Assembly: GCA_009783265.1 (NCBI GenBank)
Contig: WRHM01000005.1
Location: 1 to 64,000 of the forward strand
Direction: 5' to 3'
From: Oscillospiraceae bacterium
GTDB lineage: Bacteria > Bacillota > Clostridia > Oscillospirales > WRJC01
DNA: 64,000 nucleotides
How positions within the stretch are numbered: the stretch's first letter is position 1; each line of letters opens with the position of its first letter. Shown here in pieces: positions 1-8,812 of this stretch. The position numbers were made by a program, and so were the translations under genes. The notes beneath the pieces were generated by a model, which was not told where the DNA came from, did no database searches, and was given only the letters and a program-made list of their open reading frames with translations.

Positions 1-2
1 GT

Positions 3-116
3 GAGATAGAGAGGCTCGGTATGCAGTTGCTGCTGGAAAACGAGGATTGCGTAACCTTTGACGGCAGGCCATTCAAAAGAAACACTTATATTTTGAGTAA
101 GTCCTGTTCAAAATAA
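3..116 (+). CDS. C-terminal end of an unidentified protein (partial)
   Basis: An open frame enters from the left edge and stops at TAA 114-116, giving about 37 residues that end in Lys-Ser-Cys-Ser-Lys. The two other plus frames stop within the first few codons, so this is the only credible continuation of an upstream gene. The fragment has no motif I can assign. It lies just upstream of a DUF951 gene and prfA. Confidence 0.45.
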   Translation, partial: EIERLGMQLLLENEDCVTFDGRPFKRNTYILSKSCSK

Positions 117-143
117 GCTTTTTCTTCATCAAAAGCAACTTCA

Positions 144-168
144 AGGGCGGCCGCGAGGGTCGCCCTAC
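144..168. repeat. Palindromic repeat, GTAGGG/CCCTAC family
   Basis: A short GC-rich imperfect palindrome (AGGGCGGCC / GGTCGCCCT) ending in CCCTAC, set in AT-rich intergenic DNA. It belongs to the dispersed family that recurs throughout the window. Confidence 0.7.
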
Positions 169-222
169 AATTAAAAATTTTATTTATATTTTATATATTA
201 TAAAATAGCAGGGCGGTAAAAC

Positions 223-405
223 GTGAATTTATCTGTTGGAGATAAGATAGAAACGAAAAAAAATCATCCGTGCGGGAAAAAGTCTTTTGTGTTTACAGTT
301 TTGAGAGTCGGCGCGGATATAAAAATAAAATGCGATAATTGCGGCAGGGAAGTAATGTTTCCCCGCCTTAAAATAGAGAAAATGATAAAAAAGATCGTGC
401 AGTAA
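223..405 (+). CDS. DUF951 family small protein
   Basis: A 60-residue protein with a GTG start, preceded by a weak purine-rich site (GGGCGG). It has the typical DUF951 pattern: an N-terminal VGD.I..KK.HPCG segment, a central hydrophobic strand, and C-DNCGR with a conserved arginine near the C-terminus. The pairs of cysteines suggest a small nucleic-acid-binding or metal-binding fold, but the family's function is unknown. It sits 43 bp upstream of prfA and may be co-transcribed with it. The family assignment rests on the HPCG and CDNCGR motifs. Confidence 0.8.
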   Translation: MNLSVGDKIETKKNHPCGKKSFVFTVLRVGADIKIKCDNCGREVMFPRLKIEKMIKKIVQ

Positions 406-448
406 ATGCTAAATTAAAATTAAATCTAAGGAGAAAAATAATTATAAT

Positions 449-1519
449 ATGCTTGAAAAATTAATAGAAGCCGAAAAAAAATATGAAGAGATAGATGAAA
501 AAATCACGCAATTTGAAGTTGTGACTGATCAGGAACTCATGAAAAAACTCATGAAAGACCGCAAATTGTTAGAGCCGATAATAACAAAATTCAAAGAATA
601 TAAAGCTGCCGAAAAAGGCCTGAAAGATTCGGAAGAAATGCTTGGAGAATCGCTTGAGCCGGACATGAAAGAAATGGTTGAGGAAGAGTTTGAAAAATGC
701 AAATCAGACAAAGAAAGGCTTCTTGAAGAACTCAAAATTTTGTTATTGCCCAGAGACCCGAATGACGACAAGAGCGTAATAATCGAGATACGCGGGGGAG
801 CAGGCGGCGAAGAAGCCGCTTTGTTCGCGCATTCGCTTTATCGAATGTACACGATGTACGCCGAGAGCGTCGGGTATAAATACGAAATAATGTCGGAAAA
901 TCCGACGGGGCTTGGCGGATATAAAGAAGTAGTGTTTGAAATTGACGGCGACGGCGCGTATTCGCGCTATAAATTCGAGAGCGGGGTTCACAGGGTACAG
1001 AGGGTGCCTGATACAGAATCTTCGGGGAGAATACACACATCGACAGTTACAGTCGCCGTTTTGCCTGAAGCAGAAGACGTCGAAGTCGAGATAAACATGG
1101 CCGATATAGAAATAGAAACCCACAGGTCTGGCGGAGCCGGGGGACAGCACGTCAACAAAACAGACTCAGCCGTAAGATTAATACACAAGCCGTCGGGGAT
1201 AGTCATAGAATGTCAGGACGAACGCAGCCAGATGAAAAATAAAGACAAAGCAATGAAACTGCTCAGGACGAAATTATATGAAAAAAAGATGGAGGAACAG
1301 ACAAGCGCAATCGCGTCCGAAAGAAAAAGTCAGGTCGGGACAGGCGACAGAAGCGAGAGGATAAGGACGTATAATTATCCGCAGGGCAGAGTTACAGACC
1401 ACAGGATAAACCTGACTTTATATAATCTGCCCAGCGTTCTCGACGGTACGCTGGACAATATAATAGACGCGCTGATAACGGCTGATACAGCGGAAAAGCT
1501 AAGGAGCGGAGAAATTTAA
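449..1519 (+). CDS. prfA: Peptide chain release factor 1
   Basis: 356 residues, full length for RF1. It recognises UAA and UAG in the ribosomal A site and triggers hydrolysis of peptidyl-tRNA. The GGQ catalytic motif is intact ([10 protein letters not shown], near residue 230). The codon-recognition segment reads [14 protein letters not shown], with the RF1-type P-x-T triplet rather than the SPF of RF2. The N-terminal third is charged and helical, as in domain 1. An AAGGAG site lies about 15 nt upstream of the ATG. No prmC gene is next to it; a membrane protein and tsaC follow. Confidence 0.97.
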   Translation: MLEKLIEAEKKYEEIDEKITQFEVVTDQELMKKLMKDRKLLEPIITKFKEYKAAEKGLKDSEEMLGESLEPDMKEMVEEEFEKCKSDKERLLEELKILLLPRDPNDDKSVIIEIRGGAGGEEAALFAHSLYRMYTMYAESVGYKYEIMSENPTGLGGYKEVVFEIDGDGAYSRYKFESGVHRVQRVPDTESSGRIHTSTVTVAVLPEAEDVEVEINMADIEIETHRSGGAGGQHVNKTDSAVRLIHKPSGIVIECQDERSQMKNKDKAMKLLRTKLYEKKMEEQTSAIASERKSQVGTGDRSERIRTYNYPQGRVTDHRINLTLYNLPSVLDGTLDNIIDALITADTAEKLRSGEI

Positions 1520-1583
1520 TCGTGAACAAATGAATAAATAAAATATATAAATTAGGCAATTGAGAAACGGGAAAAAACAGGAA

Positions 1584-1674
1584 GTAGGGCGTGGCGACCC
1601 CGACACGCCGCGGATTTTCGCCAATATACCAATATAAATCTGTTTTTGCGGCGCGTCGAGTCGCCGCGCCCTAC
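1584..1674. repeat. Paired palindromic repeat, GTAGGG...CCCTAC family
   Basis: Begins GTAGGGCGTGGCGACC and ends GTCGCCGCGCCCTAC, so the outer arms are inverted copies around a 40-nt AT-richer core. It fills most of the gap between prfA and the next gene and produces spurious open frames. Confidence 0.85.
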
Positions 1675-1705
1675 TCCAATGGTTCAAAAAAGGGGGTATA
1701 TTTAT

Positions 1706-2446
1706 ATGAAAAAACACGAACTGCGCGAACAGGGTTTTTCTGTGGAAGAAAGATTCCCCAAAAGACGTATGATAAATATATTATGGCTGATTTTTACTGT
1801 TCTGATGATAATCGGCACCTATATCGCGCTGACTGCGGCGATAGGTTATTCTCCGGTTAGAGCAAAAACAGGCGGCTCGCCGATAGATATTGACGCGGAC
1901 TCAAGCAAGATACCGTTGTATATTATAGAACTGATATTCGCTGTGTTTTTTTATTTTGGCTTGAAACTTGTCATGACGCTGTTATTTTGTAATGACAGGC
2001 AAAACAGCGCGCGGCTGAAGACTCTTGAGGAAAAATCGCTCCCGATATTTCCCGTTTGTTTTTGCAGGGAAGCGTTTAAAATATGGCAGACGGCTGTGAT
2101 ATATATTGTGCCGTTAATTATCGTATATAGCTTTATGTTTCTGTTGTGCATATTCGATCCTGTAGATATTTTTATTAATGGCGGGACGCCGTTTGAAGAA
2201 GTGGACGCGGGATATATGACTATGTTATTTTTCATGTCGTTTTTTATGGCGTTTGATTTGACGCTTATCGCATATACGCTGTATTTTAAAATCAAAGAAA
2301 AAATAGATTATATAGCAATAGATTATCATATATACGGCGTAACTTTATTCAGGAAAACTTATGTCAGGTTTAATAAAAAACCGGCGGACAGATATTTAAG
2401 AAAAAGCAATAATAAAAGCATAGAAAACGGTAAATTTAAACTATAA
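1706..2446 (+). CDS. Predicted multi-pass membrane protein, unknown function
   Basis: 246 residues from ATG 1706, chosen because AGGGGG lies 8 nt upstream; a longer open frame reaches back into the palindromic repeat and is not credible. Four hydrophobic segments are visible: about 25-45, 72-95, 125-148 and 175-200. The N- and C-terminal tails are basic. There are no catalytic motifs and I do not recognise the family. It stands between prfA and tsaC in the same orientation, with an 80-bp AT-rich gap before tsaC. Confidence 0.75.
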   Translation: MKKHELREQGFSVEERFPKRRMINILWLIFTVLMIIGTYIALTAAIGYSPVRAKTGGSPIDIDADSSKIPLYIIELIFAVFFYFGLKLVMTLLFCNDRQNSARLKTLEEKSLPIFPVCFCREAFKIWQTAVIYIVPLIIVYSFMFLLCIFDPVDIFINGGTPFEEVDAGYMTMLFFMSFFMAFDLTLIAYTLYFKIKEKIDYIAIDYHIYGVTLFRKTYVRFNKKPADRYLRKSNNKSIENGKFKL

Positions 2447-2526
2447 AAAGAATATCAAGAATATCAAAAAAATCTGTAAATCAAAATTAAGTTAAATATA
2501 AAAAATAAAAACGGTAAATTTATATA

Positions 2527-3591
2527 ATGATAGCAACAGAAATAATAAAAATAGACGAAAAAAATATAAAAAATCCCGAAGAACTGAAAAAATTGCGGAA
2601 AGCCGCGGAAATTATAAAGAATGGCGGGCTTGTCGTTTTCCCGACGGAGACAGTTTACGGGCTTGGGGCAAATGCGCTTGACGCAAACGCCGTTAAAAAA
2701 ATATATGAGGCAAAAGGCAGACCGCCTGACAATCCATTGATTGTCCACGTCGCAAATATAAAAGATATATATAAATACGCTGAAGTGACTAAAACTGCCG
2801 AAAAGATAATAAAAAAATTTATGCCCGCGCCGTTGACTCTCGTGTTAAAGAAAAAAGATAAAAGTTTGGATTGCGCCTCGCCGGGGCTTGACACAGTCGC
2901 GGTAAGAATGCCGGAAAATAATACGGCGAAAAAATTAATCGGACTTGCGGGGGTGCCAGTCGCCGCGCCGTCGGCTAATTTATCAGGCAAACCCAGCCCC
3001 ACGAACGCGGAACATGCGATAAAAGATTTAAACGGCAAAGTTGATATTATAATCTGCGGCGAAAACTGCGAGATAGGCCTTGAATCGACTGTTATTTCGT
3101 TTAATTCTGACGAAAGCGTGAATATTTTAAGAAGCGGATATATAACGCGGGAGGATTTATATACTGCAGGGGCGCGCATTGCGCGTCAAAAAAACGCAGA
3201 TAATCTTGAGCCGCCGCGCTCGCCCGGAATGAAATATACGCATTATTCACCCGACGCGCCGCTTTATGTACTGTCGGGAGACGAAAAAAATATAATTGAT
3301 TTTATAAAAAAAGAAATTTATAATAAAAATAATAAAACAGGCTTTTTATGTTTCGACGAATTTCTTGAATATTTTGAGGATAATAAAAATATAGCGTTAA
3401 TTTCTATAATATCTATCGGACCGAAAAATAATTTACGGGAACAGGCAAAAAATTTATTTGACGCGCTTAATAAATTTAATATGATTGGGGTAGATATTAT
3501 ATATTCTGTCGAGCCTGAAAAGACCGGCGTGGGCGAAGCGGTATATAACAGGCTTATAAAAGCCGCCGGCGGGAAGATTATAAAATTATGA
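2527..3591 (+). CDS. tsaC: L-threonylcarbamoyladenylate synthase (Sua5 type)
   Basis: 354 residues. It makes threonylcarbamoyl-AMP from threonine, bicarbonate and ATP, the first step of t6A37 tRNA modification. The YrdC-fold catalytic domain occupies roughly residues 20-210 (FPTETVYGLG, KGRPPDNPL, APSANLSG). A Sua5 domain follows, introduced by the SPGMKYTHY linker near residue 235, so this is the long Sua5/YwlC form. A piece of the dispersed palindrome (3166-3187) lies in frame between the two domains and encodes GARIARQ. The stop overlaps the coaE start by 4 nt (ATGA), implying translational coupling. Confidence 0.95.
   Translation: MIATEIIKIDEKNIKNPEELKKLRKAAEIIKNGGLVVFPTETVYGLGANALDANAVKKIYEAKGRPPDNPLIVHVANIKDIYKYAEVTKTAEKIIKKFMPAPLTLVLKKKDKSLDCASPGLDTVAVRMPENNTAKKLIGLAGVPVAAPSANLSGKPSPTNAEHAIKDLNGKVDIIICGENCEIGLESTVISFNSDESVNILRSGYITREDLYTAGARIARQKNADNLEPPRSPGMKYTHYSPDAPLYVLSGDEKNIIDFIKKEIYNKNNKTGFLCFDEFLEYFEDNKNIALISIISIGPKNNLREQAKNLFDALNKFNMIGVDIIYSVEPEKTGVGEAVYNRLIKAAGGKIIKL
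3166..3187. repeat. Palindromic repeat fragment inside tsaC
   Basis: GGGGCGCGCATTGCGCGTC forms a GCGCG/CGCGC hairpin. It matches the left arm of the repeat inside carA (48443-48502) at base and peptide level (GARIAR in both). It falls in the interdomain linker of the protein. Confidence 0.75.
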
Positions 3592-4187
3592 AAATAATAG
3601 GATTAACCGGAGGAAGCGGAGCTGGCAAAGGCGAAGCTTGCAAAGCGTTCCTGAGTTTCGGGATAAAATCTATAGACACGGATAAAATCGCAAGGGAAGT
3701 GACAAAAAAATCAAGCGAATGCCTGAGGGAACTCGTTGAAAATTTTTCGGGTGATATATTAGATAATAACGGAGAGCTTGACAGGAAAAAACTTGCGGAA
3801 ATTGCGTTTTCTTCAAAAGTAAATCATGATATGCTCAATAAAATAACGCATAAATATATATTAAGCGAGTGTGAAAGTATTATAATTGAGGCAGAAAGCG
3901 GGGGCATAAATGCAATTATAATTGACGCGCCGATGCTTTTTGAGAGCGGTTTTGACAAAAAATGCGATTTTATAATCTCTGTCATATCAGATTTGGAAAA
4001 GAGAACCGAAAGGATAATAAAACGCGACGGCATCACAAAAGAACAAGCCGAAACGAGAATAAAAAATCAGAAAAGCAACGAGTTTTTTGTTGAAAATTCA
4101 GATTATATAATATATAATAATTCGGATTATAACAATGTTTATGTACAGGTTTTAAAAATATATAATTTTATATTTAATTATATTTAA
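3588..4187 (+). CDS. coaE: Dephospho-CoA kinase
   Basis: 199 residues, normal for the family. It phosphorylates the 3'-hydroxyl of dephospho-CoA in the last step of CoA synthesis. A P-loop is at residues 6-14 (LTGGSGAGKG), followed by the D-T-D-K-IAREV segment and the conserved IIDAPMLFESG strand. The lid carries the two arginines of RTERIIKRD. The ATG overlaps the tsaC stop by 4 nt, and a lytic transglycosylase gene follows after 13 bp, so these three genes probably form one transcript. Confidence 0.95.
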   Translation: MKIIGLTGGSGAGKGEACKAFLSFGIKSIDTDKIAREVTKKSSECLRELVENFSGDILDNNGELDRKKLAEIAFSSKVNHDMLNKITHKYILSECESIIIEAESGGINAIIIDAPMLFESGFDKKCDFIISVISDLEKRTERIIKRDGITKEQAETRIKNQKSNEFFVENSDYIIYNNSDYNNVYVQVLKIYNFIFNYI

Positions 4188-4200
4188 GGAAAATTAAAAC

Positions 4201-4770
4201 ATGAATAAAGCGGCAAAAAATACGATAGCGATTATATTTATAATAATTGCGTCGATAGGTTTGGGATATGCTTACGATAAAATTGTTACGGGTATTGAAA
4301 AAAGATCTTACCCGTTGATGTATGAAGATATTGTTGAAAAATATTCTGAAGAATATAATGTCCCAAAAGAAATAATTTACGGAGTGATAAAAGCCGAGAG
4401 CAGTTTTAAGAGCGACGCCGAATCGCACTCAGCAATAGGGCTAATGCAGATAACTCCGGATACTTTTGACTGGCTGATGAAAAGGCAGGGGGAAAATTTA
4501 TCCGAAGGGCTTTTATATGATCCGAATACAAATATAAAATACGGGACATATTATTTGAATTATTTATATAAAGAATTTAATAGCTGGGATATAGCGTTTG
4601 CAGCGTATAACGCGGGACCTAACAGGGTAAGGAACAGTTGGCTGAATAATCCCGAATATATAATAAATAACGAAATCGTGTATATTCCTATTGAAGAAAC
4701 AAGAAATTATATAAAAAAAGTAAATAAAAATATAGAAGCATATAAAAGACTGTATTTCAGTAAAAATTAA
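4201..4770 (+). CDS. Membrane-anchored lytic transglycosylase (SLT domain)
   Basis: 189 residues with an N-terminal hydrophobic segment (about 8-24) acting as signal anchor. An SLT/GEWL domain follows: Y-GVIKAESSF carries the catalytic glutamate, then SHSAIGLMQITP and AAYNAGPNRV. The enzyme should cleave glycan strands of peptidoglycan outside the membrane, giving 1,6-anhydro ends. It resembles the short YjbJ/Slt-like enzymes of Firmicutes. It is 13 bp after coaE, with AAGGAAAA as ribosome-binding site. Confidence 0.9.
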   Translation: MNKAAKNTIAIIFIIIASIGLGYAYDKIVTGIEKRSYPLMYEDIVEKYSEEYNVPKEIIYGVIKAESSFKSDAESHSAIGLMQITPDTFDWLMKRQGENLSEGLLYDPNTNIKYGTYYLNYLYKEFNSWDIAFAAYNAGPNRVRNSWLNNPEYIINNEIVYIPIEETRNYIKKVNKNIEAYKRLYFSKN

Positions 4771-4800
4771 AATAATTGAAAGCGGGGGAAATATTGTATT

Positions 4801-6246
4801 ATGGAAGAAAAAGAAAAACTGGAAAAATCAAATGGCGAAATCTTAAAAGAAAAATTGTTTTATAAGGCAAAACAGGGATATGAAGTTTTGGACGGCGAAA
4901 AAATAAAAAAAGCGTATGATTTCTGCGAGGGGTATAAAAAATATCTTGATAATGGCAAAACGGAGAGGGAAGCCGCGAATGAAGCGGTTAAGATTCTTGA
5001 GGAAAACGGGTTCAAGCCGTATGAATTCGGCAAAAAATATAACCCCGGCGACGGCGTTTATATAAATAATAGCGGGAAATATATTTTAGCCGCAAGAATC
5101 GGCGAAAAAACGGTTGACAACGGCGTAAATATAATCGCCGCGCATATTGATTCCCCGAGAATTGATTTAAAACAGCGGCCTTTATATGAAGACAACGGGT
5201 TCGCGTTCTTCAAGACGCACTATTACGGCGGCATAAAAAAATATCAATGGATGACTATTCCATTGGCGCTGCACGGCGTTATAATAAAATCAAACGGCGA
5301 GTCTGTTAATATTAAAATCGGCGAAGAAGAAACCGATCCGGTATTTTGCATAACTGATTTATTACCTCACTTGGCTAAAGACCAGTACGCTAAAAATCTC
5401 GCGGACGCTTTTAACGGCGAGGGGCTTAATATACTTGTCGGGAGCAGGCAGTTTACTGATAATTCAAGCGAAAAAAACAAAGAAAAAACAGAAAAAATAT
5501 CTGAAAGAATCAAGTTAAATATATTAAATATCATAAACGAAAAATACGGTATAACCGAGAGCGATTTTATTTCGGCTGAGCTTTCGCTTGTACCTGCTGC
5601 AAAAGCAAAAGACGTAGGATTTGACAGGAGCATGATAGGCTCTTACGGTCAGGACGACAGGGTTTGCGCGTACCCGCCGGTCATGGCTCTTGTTGAGTGC
5701 AAAAATCTAAATAAAACTTCGGCTGTTATTTTAGCCGACAAAGAAGAGATAGGCAGCGAGGGGAATACTTCTATGCAGTCGCATATATTCAGGCATTTTA
5801 TTGAAAGCATGGCGGATTCCCAGAATGTATGCAAATCTAAAACTTTCATGAACTCAAAATGCTTATCAGCAGACGTAAACGCCGCTTTTGATCCCAATTA
5901 CGCCGAAGTGTACGAGACAAGAAACGCCGCGTTTATAAACAACGGCGTGGTTATTACAAAATATACTGGCTCAAGGGGTAAATCGGGTTCGTCCGACGCG
6001 AGCGCGGAATTTGTGAATTATGTGAGAAAGATATTTGACGATAATAATATTTTATGGCAGACTTCTGAACTTGGCAAAGTAGATCAGGGCGGCGGCGGGA
6101 CTGTTGCGGCGTATATAGCAAATCTAAATATAAACGTAGTGGATTTGGGAGTCGGGATATTATCTATGCACGCGCCGTTTGAGATAGCGTCGAAGATTGA
6201 CATATACATGATGTACGAAGCGTCGAAAGCGTTTATTAAATCGTAG
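4801..6246 (+). CDS. M18 family aspartyl aminopeptidase-like metalloprotease
   Basis: 481 residues. It contains the dinuclear-metal ligands of M18 enzymes in order: AAHIDSPR (His), GQDDRV (Asp), DKEEIGSEG (catalytic and ligand Glu pair), DVNAAFDP (Asp) and LSMHAPFE (His). These cytosolic dodecameric exopeptidases remove acidic or neutral N-terminal residues. The length and the K-YNPGD and HYYGGIKKYQW segments fit the clostridial type I M18 branch. It follows the transglycosylase after 30 bp with a GGGGGAA site. Confidence 0.92.
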   Translation: MEEKEKLEKSNGEILKEKLFYKAKQGYEVLDGEKIKKAYDFCEGYKKYLDNGKTEREAANEAVKILEENGFKPYEFGKKYNPGDGVYINNSGKYILAARIGEKTVDNGVNIIAAHIDSPRIDLKQRPLYEDNGFAFFKTHYYGGIKKYQWMTIPLALHGVIIKSNGESVNIKIGEEETDPVFCITDLLPHLAKDQYAKNLADAFNGEGLNILVGSRQFTDNSSEKNKEKTEKISERIKLNILNIINEKYGITESDFISAELSLVPAAKAKDVGFDRSMIGSYGQDDRVCAYPPVMALVECKNLNKTSAVILADKEEIGSEGNTSMQSHIFRHFIESMADSQNVCKSKTFMNSKCLSADVNAAFDPNYAEVYETRNAAFINNGVVITKYTGSRGKSGSSDASAEFVNYVRKIFDDNNILWQTSELGKVDQGGGGTVAAYIANLNINVVDLGVGILSMHAPFEIASKIDIYMMYEASKAFIKS

Positions 6247-6278
6247 AGAATTTATATAATATACAGGAGAAATAAAAC

Positions 6279-6965
6279 ATGAATGAATTAAAATATATAA
6301 TTAAGCCTATTACAATCGAAAATCTTGATAGCGTTAATCAAGACTGTTGGGAAAATCGGGACGTTCAATTAAAAATACTCGAGTTGCAGAAAATTCTTGG
6401 ATTCGGAGCGTGGATTGATTCTGTTTGCGTGGGGTCGCTCCATTGTTATAAAATTGATTTACCTGACTGGGACGATGCGTTATTTCCGGAGTACGGCAGG
6501 AAGCGGCTGGAGGATTGGCCGCTTGGATGGCCTTTATTGGCGGCAAAAGCAAAGGGTATAATATTTAATGGACCTGTTTGGGGACACGCTTGTTTTCATG
6601 TAGGCCGATTAGTAAATACGCATGATTCCAACCGGGAATATTTAGGCAAAGGAATAGGGAAAGCTCTGCTTGACGCTTCGGTAAAATGGGCGCGAGAACA
6701 TCAATATGCCGGTATTATTGCTCATGGAGGTTCTAAATCTGTTTTAGAATATAATGTTGTAATGGGATGCTTACCATGGACTTCATATAAGCGCGTTGGG
6801 TTCAAGGTTTGTGCGCTTGAAGAGGACGGAGCGGCAATGCCGTGGTGGACAACTGCGTGGGATAACCCGATAATCAAAGAGCAGGTAAGCCAATCATTAG
6901 GCAACTCAGATAGAGTTAAAGATATTTGTGCGCGGTTAATGGTATTAAATCTCGCTGATAAATAA
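6279..6965 (+). CDS. GNAT family N-acetyltransferase
   Basis: 228 residues. The acetyl-CoA binding motif A is seen as EYLGKGIGKALLDASVKWA near residues 120-140, with a final strand SYKRVGFKV. The central part is rich in Trp and Pro (PLGWPLLAAKAKG), unlike the small antibiotic acetyltransferases. The substrate is not predictable. A ribosome-binding site (AGGAG) is 9 nt upstream, and the gene ends just before an intrinsic terminator. Confidence 0.85.
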   Translation: MNELKYIIKPITIENLDSVNQDCWENRDVQLKILELQKILGFGAWIDSVCVGSLHCYKIDLPDWDDALFPEYGRKRLEDWPLGWPLLAAKAKGIIFNGPVWGHACFHVGRLVNTHDSNREYLGKGIGKALLDASVKWAREHQYAGIIAHGGSKSVLEYNVVMGCLPWTSYKRVGFKVCALEEDGAAMPWWTTAWDNPIIKEQVSQSLGNSDRVKDICARLMVLNLADK

Positions 6966-7012
6966 TGGTTTTACGCCGATAAGCATATAAGCATATAAAA
7001 ATATAAAAACAC

Positions 7013-7045
7013 AAAGGGACACGGGGTGTGCCCCTTCTTGTTTTT
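7013..7045 (+). terminator. Intrinsic terminator after the GNAT gene
   Basis: Stem AAGGG-CAC / GTG-CCCTT with a GGGGT loop, one internal mismatch, followed by a T-rich run. It closes the plus-strand transcript. Confidence 0.75.
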
Positions 7046-7120
7046 ATTATATTCCTCACATGATAATTTTGTTTTTCATATAATAAAAGTGTAACCGTAT
7101 ATATTGGTTATTTATATTTT

Positions 7121-7147
7121 ACGCATTTCGCGGTATGACATATAATA
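7121..7147 (+). promoter_or_regulatory. Possible sigma-K/sigma-E type sporulation promoter
   Basis: AC at 7121 is followed 16 nt later by CATATAATA, which fits the mother-cell sigma-K pattern AC-N16-CATANNNTA. It lies 65 nt upstream of a Cys/Arg-rich small protein. A perfect 12-nt inverted repeat (7093-7104 and 7158-7169, AACCGTATATAT) flanks it. This is pattern matching only. Confidence 0.4.
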
Positions 7148-7211
7148 TTTTATTATAATATATACGGTTGCTTTTGAGATACTACAAAAGTATGAGTGTG
7201 AGGTATATATT

Positions 7212-7460
7212 ATGAGCTGTTGTAATAATGATAGAGATTTTATAGGTGAAGATTATTTTATAGAAAACAGAAACGGCAGACATTGTTGCCAAAATGAATG
7301 CAGATGCGGATGCGACGGAAACGGCGAAATCGAATTTCTAAGATTCGACGGCTGCTGCCGCAGACGCAGGCGCAGATGCTGCGGGATATGCAGTTTATTT
7401 GGATTCGACAGGGGATTTGACGGTTATTACCGTAATCGGAGAAACCGCTGTTGTTTCTAA
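7212..7460 (+). CDS. Cys/Arg-rich small protein, possibly a spore coat component
   Basis: 82 residues with 16 cysteines, many paired (CC at 3-4, 25-26, 48-49, 55-56, 80-81), and an Arg-rich run RRRRRR near residue 50. There is no signal peptide and no recognised domain. GTGAGG lies 7 nt before the ATG, and a strong terminator follows 20 bp after the stop, so this is a monocistronic gene. Cys-rich, Arg-rich small proteins with a mother-cell-type promoter are common among spore outer-layer proteins, but that role is inference; metal binding is an alternative. Confidence 0.75.
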   Translation: MSCCNNDRDFIGEDYFIENRNGRHCCQNECRCGCDGNGEIEFLRFDGCCRRRRRRCCGICSLFGFDRGFDGYYRNRRNRCCF

Positions 7461-7480
7461 ACTATTTATAGCGTATAATA

Positions 7481-7510
7481 AAAACCCCGGTTTTTGCATC
7501 GGGGTTTTTA
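7481..7510 (+). terminator. Intrinsic terminator after the Cys-rich gene
   Basis: AAAACCCCGG / TCGGGGTTTTT hairpin with a short T-rich loop and a terminal T tract. Confidence 0.9.
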
Positions 7511-7687
7511 ACGTTATAGCATATAAAAAACAAAACAATTAAAAATTCAGATAATATTACTTTTTTCTGCCGATAAAATAAAAACAAAATATTATAATAT
7601 TATTATAACAACAGAACATTTTAAATATATAAAGCGTCAAATATACAAATATATTTATATTATTTTAATTCAGGGAGAAAAGTTACA

Positions 7688-8338
7688 GTGAAAATTTTTA
7701 AATCTTCCGTGATTTTTTTATGTATAATATGCGCGGTCGGATTTGTCGCGGCGGCGACAATGATTATAAAACAAAATATGATTGATATTTCTATAAACGA
7801 CAGCATAAATTCTTTAGTTAACAACGTAAAATATAAAAATCCGGTTAAAATAAAAAATATTCCGGCAATAAATATAATTTCGGTTTCGGCAAACAATAAT
7901 TTTTACAGCGAAATAACGCAGCAGTTCCCTGATTATAAAATAACGCAGTATAAAAATATAAAAAACAGCGAATTAATAGATAAAATATACGAAGCTCTTT
8001 CAAGAAATATGCCGGTTATATGCCCGTATGCCGCAGTTGATTTAGAAAGTGGGAGCGAAATTGAAAATAAAAATAAAACAAAAGGAGACCCGGAAAACAA
8101 TGAAAAATTTACTCCGGTATGGAAAATGAATTATTGCATAGTAAAAGAAATAAATATCCCCGGAGATAAAATTAAAGTAAACAATCCGTATGGCGATACA
8201 GAAACATATACGATAAAAGATTTTTTGAAGGCGACGAGATTTGAAAATTACGAAAACATGGAATTTTATCTCAAACTTGGATTTGCGGTTGAAGTATTCA
8301 CAAAAAATACGGTTTATATATTTGAAAAACTTGAATAA
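7688..8338 (+). CDS. Secreted C39-like (papain-fold) protein lacking an obvious catalytic Cys
   Basis: 216 residues from a GTG start with AGGGAG about 11 nt upstream. The N-terminus is a signal sequence or signal anchor (hydrophobic residues 6-26). The rest follows the C39-like family layout: a segment on choosing or preventing output (SRNMPVICPY), a WKMNYCIVKEI strand, and the VNNPYGDTETYTIKDFLKATRF signature seen in many clostridial C39-like proteins. A catalytic Cys-Gln-N-terminal motif is not seen, so it may be a non-enzymatic relative. A bidirectional terminator separates it from secG. Confidence 0.65.
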   Translation: MKIFKSSVIFLCIICAVGFVAAATMIIKQNMIDISINDSINSLVNNVKYKNPVKIKNIPAINIISVSANNNFYSEITQQFPDYKITQYKNIKNSELIDKIYEALSRNMPVICPYAAVDLESGSEIENKNKTKGDPENNEKFTPVWKMNYCIVKEINIPGDKIKVNNPYGDTETYTIKDFLKATRFENYENMEFYLKLGFAVEVFTKNTVYIFEKLE

Positions 8339-8348
8339 TAAATAATTG

Positions 8349-8385
8349 CGGGGGGACGGATTTATCCGCTCCCCCGTATTTTATA
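8349..8385. terminator. Bidirectional terminator between the C39-like gene and secG
   Basis: CGGGGGGACGGAT / ATCCGCTCCCCCG forms a 12-bp hairpin with one mismatch and a 2-nt loop, followed by T-rich sequence on the plus strand and preceded by A-rich sequence, between two convergent genes. Confidence 0.8.
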
Positions 8386-8416
8386 ATTTTATAATTTATA
8401 AAATAATTAATTTTAT

Positions 8417-8671
8417 TTAGGTTTTTTGCAGCACATAAAGCACGACGACGGCAATTACGAAAATAACCGAGACTATAGACGTAACCGTCGAAAGTATTTT
8501 ATCTATTGTTTTGCCTTTTTCTTTGCCGAAAAAAGTTTCGGCTCCGCCTGCGATAGTACCGGACAAATGATGGGTCTTACCGTGCTGAAGAAGTACCGCG
8601 ACAGTAAGAAATACGGCGAAAACTAAAATTACCGTGCCAAAAATTATTTCAATGGTAGTCATATTAGCCAT
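8417..8671 (-). CDS. secG: Preprotein translocase subunit SecG
   Basis: 84 residues with two transmembrane segments (about 7-28 and 60-80) and the conserved loop between them (VLLQHGK...LSGTIAGGAETFFGK). SecG assists SecYE during protein export. The length and the L-Q-x-GK and G-x-A-x-x-FFG motifs are diagnostic. GGAGG lies 11 nt before the ATG. It is monocistronic, with its own promoter at 8744-8772; no rnr/smpB gene is next to it, unlike in many Firmicutes. Confidence 0.93.
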   Translation of the reverse strand: MANMTTIEIIFGTVILVFAVFLTVAVLLQHGKTHHLSGTIAGGAETFFGKEKGKTIDKILSTVTSIVSVIFVIAVVVLYVLQKT

Positions 8672-8743
8672 AATATATTTAAACCTCCAAAAAACATCAA
8701 ATTTTTTATAAAAATTTTACTTGATTTATTTACAGTAAATTAT

Positions 8744-8772
8744 ATTATATCACAGGTAAATAAAAATTGCAA
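8744..8772 (-). promoter_or_regulatory. Sigma-A promoter of secG
   Basis: On the minus strand TTGCAA, 17-nt spacer, TATAAT, with TGTGA before the -10 box (extended -10). It reads toward the secG ATG, leaving a leader of about 65 nt. Confidence 0.8.
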
Positions 8773-8812
8773 GTAAAATTTTTATTAATTTTTATTTTAA
8801 AATTATTTGCTA

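Noticed and set aside
1591-1705. Longer frame upstream of the membrane protein gene
   Set aside because: It is encoded by the palindromic repeat; AGGGGG supports the ATG at 1706.
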